Source: Halocafeteria seosinensis
Taxonomy: Eukaryota > Sar > Bigyra > Bicosoecida
DNA length: 64,000 nucleotides
NCBI GenBank assembly: GCA_001687465.1
Contig: LVLI01000020.1
Span: forward strand, 62,001 to 126,000
Direction: 5' to 3'
The position numbers and the translations under genes are program-made. This document shows positions 1 to 10,046 of this stretch, piece by piece. Each line of letters opens with the position of its first letter. The stretch's first letter is position 1. The notes below the pieces were generated by a model, which searched no databases, was not told where the DNA came from, and saw only the letters and a list, made by a program, of their open reading frames with translations.

Positions 1-225
1 TACAAGCGGAGATCACTAGGCAATGACGTATACGCCCTTGCATTGTCGCCTACGAGTTGGATAGATGTCAACTTCATTCAGTAGTTGTATAAAATGGCAT
101 ATATTATTCAATCATAACACACTGTATCAGGCACAGATTAAACAAGAAAAGGAGAATTCTTCGTTTGTCTTGCCATACAAACCAGTCTAACAGGCATGCC
201 ATAAGTACAACAAGAGGAAGCCAAG

Positions 226-2186
226 ATGTTCAAGTGCTTGCAGACAATGGTGCACAGGAGCTCGTCTCGATTCCTCAGTGGCTACAGATCTTTACGACAC
301 AGAACGCACAGTCGCACAATTGTCTACAGAGGAATCCAAAGGGCCTTCAGTGTTACAGGGACAGGAGAACCGACAGATACAAGCAATACTGGAGATGGAT
401 CCCACCAGGTGGAAATGTTTCGGAATCCCGTGGAGGGGAATCGGATGATGTCGTCGATTATTATTGACAACTTGGGAAATGTTGTCGAGAAGGAATTTGG
501 CTGGAGGGAACTCAAAGATATCTCGGGTCTCCCGATACGAGATTTACTACGTCTGGAAGAGAAACATGATATACCGCAGTTCCATATCCTGCCCCGAAAC
601 TCGTGCATCATGCTCTGTCTTTCGCACTTTCGAGCATTAGTCTTTGCGGAAGAAGTCATGATTTTCAACAAGAAAGGTACGGTACGGCCCCTTCCAGGAA
701 GTATTACTGAACTTAACGAAACCTCTGTTGTCACCACAGGCAAACACGTGATGGGACTAACAACCAAGCTGAAGAGGGAGATACAAGTATATGCCAGACA
801 TATATCTGCACGTTTTCACACCGATAAGGAGTCCATTCATACTAATGTTGACCCCATGCACCAAGATAGGGCACTGCAGGAGCGAATGAATGAAATTCGT
901 ATGGAAATGCCATTTGAGTTTACCGTTTTGGACTTTTGCCTTCGAGAAATGATCAATATGTATGCCAACAGAGTGGTCATTATGCATCCGCTGGTACAAA
1001 ATGCATTGAGAGAATACGGTGTGGATGGTCACCATAGCGAAGCCAGCAGAAGACTGATAGCATTGTTTCCTCTTCGAAACACTCTGTATCATTTCGTTCG
1101 AGTGAACGAAAACATCGAACACGGGCTACGAGTAAGCTTGTTGGCTGGGCCGTCCAATGGAAGCGACTTGTAGTTTGTCATGCATAATGTTCACACTGTT
1201 GACGCAGAATCTCCTAAATGATGAGCAGTATCTTCGAGAAATGTGCCTGACAGAAAAGCATGTTGACCAAGGAGTGCTTGGTCGCCCCACTGAAGTGTCG
1301 CAAAATACCATTCTTTCCCTCGAAGCACTACTGGAGTCGCATCATCAAAAAGTGACCGAAACGCATCAGTCAGCGGATCAACTGTCCAGAAAAATATCTC
1401 TAAAACAGGAAACCATAAATCTACAAATGGATGCATACAGGAATTACGTGATGTCTAGGAGTCTGGAGATACAAATCGCTGGTGTTGGGATATCTGTCGG
1501 GACGTTTATTGTGGGCAGTTTCGGTAAGAGATACCATTCCCTACTGCCGTTGATAACCAAGCCCTGACATGTCTCATTTGCATTGTATCGGGACTTATTT
1601 TATCGTTGGCTGCGCAGGAATGAATCTCCAGAGTGGCGTCGAACACCTTCCTTACTCCATGTGGATTGCTTCGGTCGTTAGCGCACTAGTTGCGACTTCA
1701 TCCGCCTGGACGTACCTCCGGTATGTCAAGCGTATGTCTCCCGTACAAATACAGGGCCGCCGCGGAGATAATTTATGGAGGTTGCTGGATACGGGGACAT
1801 CGACTATCCTTAATAGTTCGGACACTACAGTGTCAGAAGAGCGGTTTCGGAAGCTGTGTAGAGACATCACAGGTAAGGACTGCACACACCTATCTCTGCG
1901 CGCTCATATTACATGGTGCCTGGTTCTACTCCTACAGGGCGCGAGCCATCAGACAATGAGATCCGGGTTGTATTCGATATTTTCGATGCTAATGGAGACG
2001 GGAAATTAGATGTAGAGGTGAGTTGGGCCGATAACCTCCCTGAGTGCTCACATGGTTACATGCTGTCTCTATGAACAGGAAGCTCTCGGTGTGCTCGAGC
2101 ATAGCGGTACCATGAATTGGGAAACGCCCGAATCGAGTACATCACTGTTCGATGAAGCTTTTGACTTCAAGAAGGAGGGGAAATAA
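226..2186 (+). CDS. MRS2: MRS2/CorA-type mitochondrial Mg2+ channel with C-terminal EF-hand
   Basis: Five exons: 226-1131, 1208-1523, 1618-1872, 1938-2017, 2079-2186, giving 554 aa. The N-terminus is rich in R and S with few acids, which suits a mitochondrial presequence. MRS2 hallmarks follow: RDLLRLE and ILPRNSCIMLC near residues 105-135, then a long helical region ending in two membrane segments. The family GMN signature is rebuilt exactly across intron 2 (GSF-GMN). In the family this motif lies at the pore mouth and selects Mg2+ for transport into the matrix. Unusually, the second membrane helix is followed by about 100 residues carrying a canonical EF-hand loop, DANGDGKLDVEE, split by intron 4. 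This suggests Ca2+ sensing, which is inference. The 3' end may be disrupted: a second EF-hand-like stretch breaks frame at 2175-2260. The gene is convergent with the DUF4460 gene, with a 105-bp gap. The start is the first ATG before the presequence. Confidence 0.88.
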
Positions 2187-2291
2187 TTCTAACCTTCAAC
2201 AAGTTGCACACTGGGAAGATTGACGTTCGAGAGCATCGGGTCAGCATTACGTTCTCTTAGTTACTTTGAAGGGTCTACGACAGCGAAATTC

Positions 2292-3578
2292 CTAGAAGTT
2301 CATTGTTCGAACGCTGTTTAGAAAGCTACTTTGATTCTTAGGTATCCGCTGTCTACTACCGGCTCCTGAAGCTCGCATCTGTTGTTGCTTCCGAACTTCC
2401 TCTTGTGGATCCTTTCTCATTTCTTTTTCGACTTGAGGTAACACCTTCTTGACGTAGTCTACAAATTCTCGATCTCGAAAATTATACGGGATATATACCG
2501 TGTTAGTTTCCGCAATGAAATCGTACGAGGCTGATAAAACTAGATTAATTATTCCCCATGTTCCACTAAACAATTGCAGTGCGTCGAAGTAGCGATACAT
2601 CGCATCCGCTAGTCTGCCTACAGCTTCCGCCCGTTGTTCATTATCAATAAATTCGGTGCGAACCCGTCGAGAGATGTAATTCCCTACGGCTGCGTTCCGT
2701 TGTTGTTCTGTAAACACTGATAGTTGGTGCATTGCTATGTCTTGAAAGCCGTGAGCCTTGCCTTGCACGATTGGAGACATATGCTGAATGTTGCTTCGCA
2801 TCAAATCCTCCGCGGATGGTTCCTTAGGTTTCTTCCTGGAGTAGGGCCTCTCTTTTTGATATTGCTTTTCTTTCAAAGCCTCCTGTATCTCTTCACTTAA
2901 CTCCACTTCCAAATCTACTCCAATTTGCCGTAGAACGTCACTAATCATTCTCCGGCTCAGTGCCAACCACTTGATTTGATTCTTCGGGTTTTTCTGTTGT
3001 TGGAGAGACTTTTGCGTCTGAAATAAGAGATCTGAAGGGATGAGTAACCTGTATTTCATCTGGTTTAATTCATGTTTACCACTTGGGGAATTGTTGCCTT
3101 TCTGCTCAAAGTAGAATTGAAAGCGATACACTTGCTTCATGTGAGCAAAGTCTTCTCCATATTTCACTTTGGAGAAATCCGTTGATTCCGATGACAGTGT
3201 CCTTAATTTCTCTAAAATGTCCATAAATTCGGCTAAAGACCTCTGATTCGTCTTGATGTGCTCATCGGCGTACTGATGAATTCTATCCGGGTGAACCCGA
3301 AGCACGAATTTACGGGCCAGAGGCTCCAGGTCCCTAAATGACGCCACCGCCACAGTTTTCTGCTGCTGTTGCTCTTGTGTCTGAGAGTGAGATGATGCTG
3401 CTGGTGATCCTGCTGGCGCAGTGCTCCCTGAACGCACACTGGAGCGTGGTAAAGAAGCATACGATGCTCCCAGTGTCACTGGCATGGGAGGCTGCGTTGC
3501 TGCAGACACGCCATGGACACGTCTGTAGCCTCCCAGGCAAATTCTTAGCATACGCCTTCGAATGTATAGGGACGCCAT
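2292..3578 (-). CDS. Mitochondrial DUF4460 (TCAIM-like) protein
   Basis: Single exon, 428 aa. The N-terminus has a presequence-like start (MASLYIRRRMLRICLGGYRR) followed by a low-complexity S/Q-rich linker to about residue 75. Residues 78-120 contain LARKFVLRVHPDRIHQY and then a conserved N-x-x-SL pattern. This J-domain-like module is the DUF4460 signature seen in animal TCAIM and many protist homologues. The rest is mainly helical and charged, ending in a basic, Q-rich tail. Length is close to that of TCAIM. TCAIM is mitochondrial, but its biochemical role is not established, so I assign no reaction. The start is the first ATG and gives the targeting-like N-terminus. It is convergent with the MRS2 gene. 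The family call is fairly secure; the function is open. Confidence 0.75.
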   Translation of the reverse strand: MASLYIRRRMLRICLGGYRRVHGVSAATQPPMPVTLGASYASLPRSSVRSGSTAPAGSPAASSHSQTQEQQQQKTVAVASFRDLEPLARKFVLRVHPDRIHQYADEHIKTNQRSLAEFMDILEKLRTLSSESTDFSKVKYGEDFAHMKQVYRFQFYFEQKGNNSPSGKHELNQMKYRLLIPSDLLFQTQKSLQQQKNPKNQIKWLALSRRMISDVLRQIGVDLEVELSEEIQEALKEKQYQKERPYSRKKPKEPSAEDLMRSNIQHMSPIVQGKAHGFQDIAMHQLSVFTEQQRNAAVGNYISRRVRTEFIDNEQRAEAVGRLADAMYRYFDALQLFSGTWGIINLVLSASYDFIAETNTVYIPYNFRDREFVDYVKKVLPQVEKEMRKDPQEEVRKQQQMRASGAGSRQRIPKNQSSFLNSVRTMNF

Positions 3579-3757
3579 TGTGTGGTTGCATACATTAGAC
3601 GACCTTGAGCATCACACAACAACCCGACAACTCTAGAGTCAACTACAGAGTACTGACATTCACATAACTGGAATGATGCATAATTCAACTGTATCGTGTT
3701 TTCTGTTTATTCCCTGAGTATACAATCTTCTATCTACTATCTTCGCTATCCTTGTCC

Positions 3758-6304
3758 TTACGTAGGCGGGTGGTCGTATCCAAGGACTTCGAACAGATGG
3801 AAACGACCGACCTGTTTGATGCGCTTTAATTGGTTATCCAGGTAGAGATCCGGATCAAAGTCCTCTTTTGATTCATCCCGAGGAAATTCTCGTGGGTGCT
3901 CTGCTAAGACGTACCGTACACCCCACCTCCGAAGTAGGCCATATACCTGGCCATCACTTTCCTTCAACAAATTGCTCAAGATGAACTCCCGGTCTCGGTG
4001 CCGCTCATGGTAGTCATAACCATGGCTCCACATCCAACCGGCAAAGGAGACTAAGCACGGCCTGCCAGCATAGAAACCGGCCGGGGTAAGATGAGTATCT
4101 CGGTGAAGAGTGACACCTTTAGGAGGCAATTCATTCCTCATATATTCTCCAACAGCAATTGAATCGGGATCGTATAGAACATTGAACAACCTGTATTCCC
4201 TCGTCACACTGAGAGCACCAGAGTAGCACGAATAGTACATAGCAAGAGGTGTGAAAGCAACGAAGCATGCTGCCAGAGCTAGCGCTGCTGTTTTGTGTTT
4301 CAAGAACCCCAAGCTTGGCACTGCAAGCTTTTGGCGCATCAGCTCTTCGTCGGCTCCAGTCACAGACTTTCCATTCGAACGAACGGCATCGTCGTGTTTC
4401 TTCTGTGTGCCTCTGGCATCTTCATACTTCTTCGTGAGATGTAAATACAAATGCTCAAATGGGAAAACTAACAATTTCCCCGACAACTGCAAGCATATAA
4501 ACAGTGCAATGTAGAGCAGCTTGCAATTGTCCCTGTCCCACGGTTGGAGCATCACGTAGTTTCCGAACGCCCATACAGCAGCTCCAGACAATGCCAATTT
4601 AAACGTATCCAAAACCCTTCCACGGTTATGCTCTTCACACATACTTTCCCACTTAATTGCGAAGTCCTGGATGGGAGCGTAATACCAGGAGACAGTGTGT
4701 ATAAGCTCGTTCAAACCTTCTTCTTCCTCGGGAGTAGGAATCTTCCTCAACAAGCCACCATACCCGTACGCTATTGTCGGGGTCTTTTTCCCGTTAGTGG
4801 AAGAGCCATCTGACTCCGCGAATGTCTCTGTGGGATCTCGTGCAACACTGTCTGGAACACTGAAGCTACCAGAGTTCGAGCTAAAGCTAGACTTGAGCAG
4901 GTTGACAGTGCTGACGCACGCCTTTATGGCTGGCCATGACCACCAAAGCAGAGCAGCCGTGGCTATGGGTACCATCGGCCCTGTTGCTCTCCACCAAAAC
5001 CACCAATAGTTCTTGAAATTTGCAGGATAGGAGAACGGCGGTGGGGACCAGATCGGCCTGAAATCCATAAATGTCCCAGATCCTTGTGGCCCTCCTTCTA
5101 GGACGGTGCCCAAATAACCTGATAGCTGTGGTACAGCTAAAGCAACAGTAACGATTCCAGCTGGAATCCAACCAAGCAAATGCACTGGGTGAGCCAACCA
5201 AGTTGGCGACTCTAGCAGAAATAGCAGTCCGATGAGAATGCCCAAGGCAATGAACGAATGGGCCTGTACCAACGGTAGCGAAGCAGACAATGTACCGGCA
5301 AGGAGAAGATAGCCTCGACGTTCAGCATTTGTTAAGATCGCCGACTCTGGAGCATGAGAATTTCTTTGATGGTAGTTTTTCGTCGGGGAGGTCGCAGCCC
5401 ATACAAGCATTAGTATCGTCAGTACCATTGGATAGGCGAATGTGGCACCTCTTTGAGGAAAGTAAACATGAGGTAAGAACGCAAACCAAAATACTTGGCC
5501 CTTGTCACCAACGTCATCCTGAATGGGGTCGAATTCCATCATGATCCGTTCAAAATCATACTTCCTTGAAAGATTGATCCCGCCCATTCCACCAGCTACG
5601 ATAATTAGGATAATGGCTACCGTAGCAGCGAGATCAGATCGAACCATTCGTCGCCCTACTGAGAAAAGAAGTGCAACAAGGGAGAAAAACATGGCAATTC
5701 CCGGAAGCATCATGGCGAAACGCATTGGGTCGCCCATGTACTTCAAGATAGCGGCATGCCAGTCCGGTAAGAAAGGGTACGCCATTTTCTCCCCAGCAAA
5801 CACGGGACTGTACATGTCACTGAAGGCCACATCTTGATTACGTCCATACAGGAAGGAATGCGCAATGTGCAGATGGATGGCAAGATCTGACCAGCAACTG
5901 CCACCCGAGTAAACGTTCCCGTGTTCATCTTCGGGGAGGAATCGGCTGCTGAAGAGGGGCACGACAAAAGCACCCCAGCCTGCTAAATTCACCCAGAGTA
6001 CCCAATCTCTCTTTAATTCACGTTTTAGGCCACCAAAAGCCCCGGGGGCCTTTTCTTTGAATGGCGCAAAGTAGTCCCATCCAATGTAGAAAAGCCCAAT
6101 GGTGGCAATGGACAGGGTCATGAAACTTATCTCGTGCAGTAGACATGATACGAGAAAAGTAATCCATGCTCCCCCTATCGTACCGACAGGAATGGACGCG
6201 AAAAACACCTCTGTAAGCGTAAATCGAGGATACAATTTGCCTGTGAGAACGATAAAGGCTACCGCGATGGTGCCCAACCACCATAAAGTACCCCAGAGAA
6301 TCAT
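3758..6304 (-). CDS. GT-C-like polytopic membrane protein, paralogue 1
   Basis: Single exon, 848 aa, first of three tandem paralogues. The N-terminus is hydrophobic from residue 1. Near residue 125 lies PEDEHGNVYSGGSCWSDLAIH, a lumenal-type loop with acidic and histidine residues. About eight to ten more membrane segments are interrupted by a charged cytoplasmic stretch near residues 480-560. The soluble C-terminal part contains GVTLHRDTHLTPAGFYAGR, then SHGYDYHERHRDREFI and RRWGVRYVLAEHPRE. The D/H-bearing first loop plus a C-terminal soluble domain resembles bacterial and archaeal GT-C/DUF2298-type membrane proteins, which suggests a lipid-linked-sugar glycosyltransferase. That function is inference. 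It lacks the intron that interrupts paralogues 2 and 3 after the NEI codons: here HEIS-F reads straight through, consistent with precise intron loss. Start at the only upstream ATG. Confidence 0.8.
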   Translation of the reverse strand: MILWGTLWWLGTIAVAFIVLTGKLYPRFTLTEVFFASIPVGTIGGAWITFLVSCLLHEISFMTLSIATIGLFYIGWDYFAPFKEKAPGAFGGLKRELKRDWVLWVNLAGWGAFVVPLFSSRFLPEDEHGNVYSGGSCWSDLAIHLHIAHSFLYGRNQDVAFSDMYSPVFAGEKMAYPFLPDWHAAILKYMGDPMRFAMMLPGIAMFFSLVALLFSVGRRMVRSDLAATVAIILIIVAGGMGGINLSRKYDFERIMMEFDPIQDDVGDKGQVFWFAFLPHVYFPQRGATFAYPMVLTILMLVWAATSPTKNYHQRNSHAPESAILTNAERRGYLLLAGTLSASLPLVQAHSFIALGILIGLLFLLESPTWLAHPVHLLGWIPAGIVTVALAVPQLSGYLGTVLEGGPQGSGTFMDFRPIWSPPPFSYPANFKNYWWFWWRATGPMVPIATAALLWWSWPAIKACVSTVNLLKSSFSSNSGSFSVPDSVARDPTETFAESDGSSTNGKKTPTIAYGYGGLLRKIPTPEEEEGLNELIHTVSWYYAPIQDFAIKWESMCEEHNRGRVLDTFKLALSGAAVWAFGNYVMLQPWDRDNCKLLYIALFICLQLSGKLLVFPFEHLYLHLTKKYEDARGTQKKHDDAVRSNGKSVTGADEELMRQKLAVPSLGFLKHKTAALALAACFVAFTPLAMYYSCYSGALSVTREYRLFNVLYDPDSIAVGEYMRNELPPKGVTLHRDTHLTPAGFYAGRPCLVSFAGWMWSHGYDYHERHRDREFILSNLLKESDGQVYGLLRRWGVRYVLAEHPREFPRDESKEDFDPDLYLDNQLKRIKQVGRFHLFEVLGYDHPPT

Positions 6305-6729
6305 TTTACCACGGCTCTCGGAGTGCTCCCGTCATTCTTTGTCACGTAGAAGCCACTCAAATCTGCTGAAAACTTCGTTCTGAAGGAAAGCCCCCTTCAC
6401 TTGTTCTATCAAGAAAACTGTGGACGAGGACAAAGATAGGGGGAGACGCAAGGGAACAAAAAAGGCGGGGAGAGACAAAGATTGCTGCTAAACGACAATC
6501 TTTCCTTCGAGGAATTCAAGCACCCAAAGAAAGTTACGCCGCAAGCGGAAGCACGATAGCTACCGAATAGCCTGTGATTCTGACAGTCGCAAAGCGCCCA
6601 TGACGAAGTGAGCTCAACTGGTATCGTAGTGTTATATGGGGATACGATATGTTGAAAAGCTAACGTGCTCAACAGATGTTGGTACAGTGTCCATTAAGTA
6701 CGCCATCTTGCCAAGTAACCTATCTGCTA
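6305..6729. other. Intergenic spacer between paralogues 1 and 2
   Basis: This 425-bp stretch lies upstream of paralogue 1 and downstream of paralogue 2, both on the minus strand. It must hold the promoter of paralogue 1 and the 3' end signals of paralogue 2. I found no coding exon that joins convincingly to either gene, no RNA gene and no clear repeat. A purine-rich run around 6424-6480 is the only compositional feature. Confidence 0.6.
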
Positions 6730-9325
6730 TTATTGAGGCGGGAAGCCATACCCTAAGACTTCAAACAAATGGTAGCGACCAGCTTGGTGTAGTCGCTTCA
6801 GCTGTCCATCAAGGTACAAATCTGGGTCGAATCCCTCTTTTTGCGTATCGCGAGGGTGCTCTCGCGGCCGTTCCGACAAAACATAACGCACACCCCAACG
6901 CCGTAAAGCACTATATACTTCAGGGTCACTATCTTTCATTAGGTTGGGTAAAATGAACTCGCGGTCGCGATTCCGGTCGTGGAAATCATAGCCATGAGAG
7001 GATACCCATCCTGTATACGACACCAACACCTGTCTGCCGGCGTAGTATCCCGCAGGAGACAAATGAGTGTCATCATGTAAGGTAACACCACGAGCAGGAA
7101 TATTATGGCGCATGAACTCGCCGATATCCTGGCCTTCCTGATCGTACATTACATGGAACGACGTGTACTCGTGCCGTATACTCATGATGCCAGAGAAAGT
7201 AGCGTAGTAGAGAAGAACGGGAACAGCAAATGCACCCACACCAGCCAGAATCCACATCTTACTCTTTGACTTCAGAGACCCTAAAGCAGGTACACCAAGC
7301 TCTGGTTCTACAAGGCCTGATGTGCCGTTCTGGACACCATTTGTGTGGGCATCGTCGTCCCGTTTTGCATGGGATATAGCAATATCTTTGTATGTACCAC
7401 GATGTAACGCATATAAATGCTCAAACGGAAAAGTGAGCATTTTCGCAGAGAACGGCGACATAATGAACAGAGCCACGTATAAAACCTTGCAGTTGTCTCG
7501 ATCCCAAGGTTGCAGTATCACAAGGTTCGCGAACATCCATAGCACGGCTCCACAAAAAGCAAATTTTGCAGAGTCAACAAGCCTCCCCTGATTGTGCTCC
7601 TGGATGGCTTGTTCCACTTGCAATGCAAACTTCTGAACGGGGGCATATCTTTGAGAAAATTCCTGCATAATCTCGAGTAAACCATCGTCTTCATCACCCT
7701 TAAGCTTTCGTTTACCGCCGTATTGATATATTTCTCGTTTTTCCGAGGCAGTCGAGCTGCCACCTTCACTGTCTTCAGAAGAATCGTCCAAAATTGGAGA
7801 CTGCGCTCCGTTGCAGGACGCTGTGTGCTTCTTTCCCCCTTTCACTTTGAGGTGGAGAACGGATTTAGCTACTCTATATAGGGGAACAGACCACCAAATC
7901 AGAGCCCCCGTGAAGAGATAAATTGCGGGACCTAAAGAGTTCCACCAGAACCACCAGAAGTTCAGAAACGTAGGCTCAATAGTATTGGTGTGTGACCAAA
8001 TAGGACGGAAGCTCATAAAGGTCCCTTCCCCGTCAGGTCCCCCGTAAAGCGCTGTACGAACAAAAGATGACAGCTGAGGCAGCGACAGGAACAGCGTGAC
8101 AACACCAGCGCTTATCCATCCTAAAATCTGTAAAGGATGGGCGAGCCAGGATGGTGCTTCAATAACGAAAAGTAATCCAATTATGATTCCCAACGATATA
8201 AACGAGTGTGCTTGCACCATTGGCAGACTTGCCGCAAAGATACCCGCCATCATAAGAAGACTAGAACGTTCAGAGTTTGTGATGGGTGAAGCATTCAAAG
8301 ACATTGTGTTCTTCTTGAAGAAGTGCTTCGAGGGAGCAATCACAGTCCACATTATCAGCAGAATCGTAAGAACCATCGGGTAGGCAAACGTTGCGCCTCT
8401 TTGAGGTAAATATACGTGGGGAAGAAATGCAAACCACAAAACGCCCATTTTCCCATCAGCATGGTCTTGCATCGGATCCATTTCGTATATCACTTTCTCA
8501 TACGGGAATACTTTTAGAAGCGAAATAGCACCCATTCCTCCTGCAAGGATGGTGAGCATGATACCGACTGTAGATGCAAAATCCGTACGCACTAGGCGTT
8601 TCCCAAGGAGGAATAGCAATCCAACTAGGGAAAAGAACATGGCAATGCCTGGATCCATCATGGCGTGGCGCATCGACGACCCCATCCAATATAAAACAGC
8701 GGCATGCCAGTCTGGCAAAAAAGGATAACTCATCTTCGCTCCAGCGAATATGGGGCTGGATAAATCAAAGAAGGACACATCTTGATTTCGTCCATATATA
8801 AATGAATAGGCCATATGGAGATGGATCGACAAGTCTGACCAACAACTTCCTCCAGAATATACGTTGCCTTTTTCGTCTTCTGGGATGAACCTTGTTTGGA
8901 AAAGGGGGACTACGAAGTACCCCCATACAATTATATTCAGCCATAACATCCATTGGCTCTTGGCCTCAGCAATAGCATTGTGCAGTAGAATAGGCGCTTG
9001 TTTCCGAAACGCCGGTAGAAATTCCCACGTCACGCCCAGTATCAGAATAGTGGAGAGCGTTAACGATAATTTACTGCGGAGAGAGAGTCCGCATCGCCGT
9101 AAGGGTAATGTTCTATACTAATGCGTCAATTAGCCAAACAGAGGAAACATACCTGATTTCATTCAATAAACAGCTCACCAAATATGTCGCCCAGGCGCCT
9201 CCAATCGTCCCCACAGGAATAGAGGCGAAGAGGATTTCTGTGAGTGTAAAGCGAGGATATAGCTTCCCGGTCAGCGCCGCAAAGGCGGCGCACATAGTGC
9301 TTATCCACCATAGAATACCAAGCAT
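6730..9325 (-). CDS. GT-C-like polytopic membrane protein, paralogue 2
   Basis: Two exons: 9325-9153 and 9073-6730, giving 838 aa. The first exon encodes the N-terminal membrane segment (KLYPRFTLTEILFASIPVGT). A 79-bp phase-2 intron follows the NEI codons, at the same position and phase as in paralogue 3. Exon 2 begins with AGT (S) and continues with SGGSCWSDLSIHLHMAYSF, PFLPDWHAA, FLPHVYLPQRGATFAYPMV, and the C-terminal DDTHLSPAGYYAGR and SSHGYDFHDRNRDREFI motifs shared by all three copies. The central cytoplasmic linker (near residues 465-515) is acidic and the least conserved part. Proposed role: an ER or endomembrane glycosyltransferase of GT-C fold, by resemblance to DUF2298-type proteins. 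No substrate can be assigned. All three copies are co-oriented, which points to tandem duplication. Confidence 0.82.
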
Positions 9326-10046
9326 CTTTGGAAATTGACGAGTATAGCGTCAATGAGGCAATATAACCCTTCCACCAGCACCACAGACTCCCCCTGTCGT
9401 GTCGTGCTGTTTCTGTGGTAATCTAATTCACCCAACCGGGTGAGTGCGCAGGCCACGCCAATTCAATGACCTAGTAGGAGGGCGATACAGACGTCAATTT
9501 GGTCAAACACTCTAGAAAAGGCCAATACTATGGACTTTTCTTCATCGAGAGCCAGACGACAGTTTTTCGAGTCACGCTCAGCTTCACAACAGCAGCAGCG
9601 GGTTGAAAGTTTCAATTTGAAAGGGTTGTAGTACAACAACAGCAGGATGTGAAGCAACAACTGTGGGAATCCGTGTCCACCACGACATTTCGACGGATAA
9701 AGTTAGCACCACCGTAAAGCGTGTATGCGGAGTTGTTCACATGAATTATGGCTTTCCTTCATACTGTAATACTCGTCTTGTATAGAAACCATTCATTGTT
9801 ACTGGCCATAAAGAATACCACACTACTACTGTACTAGGCGAAGTAGTTGTTACGGCTGACTTCGCAGAAGTTCCGAGGGACTAGGAGTGGTCTGACCGGT
9901 ATGAGTTGATACAAAAGTGGCACGATGAAAAGGAAAGCATTGGTAAAACGAAAAAGAAAAATGAGCAATTTTCCATCAAACGGCTATAGTGTCATAGTAA
10001 CATTACTTGTCACTCTGTAGACCACTGCGTATGGCAGTTGGCCTTA
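9326..10046. other. Intergenic spacer between paralogues 2 and 3
   Basis: This 721-bp region lies upstream of paralogue 2 and downstream of paralogue 3. Short open frames occur on both strands, but none has splice-compatible ends or recognisable motifs. It probably carries the paralogue 2 promoter. No RNA gene or mobile element was recognised. Confidence 0.5.
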
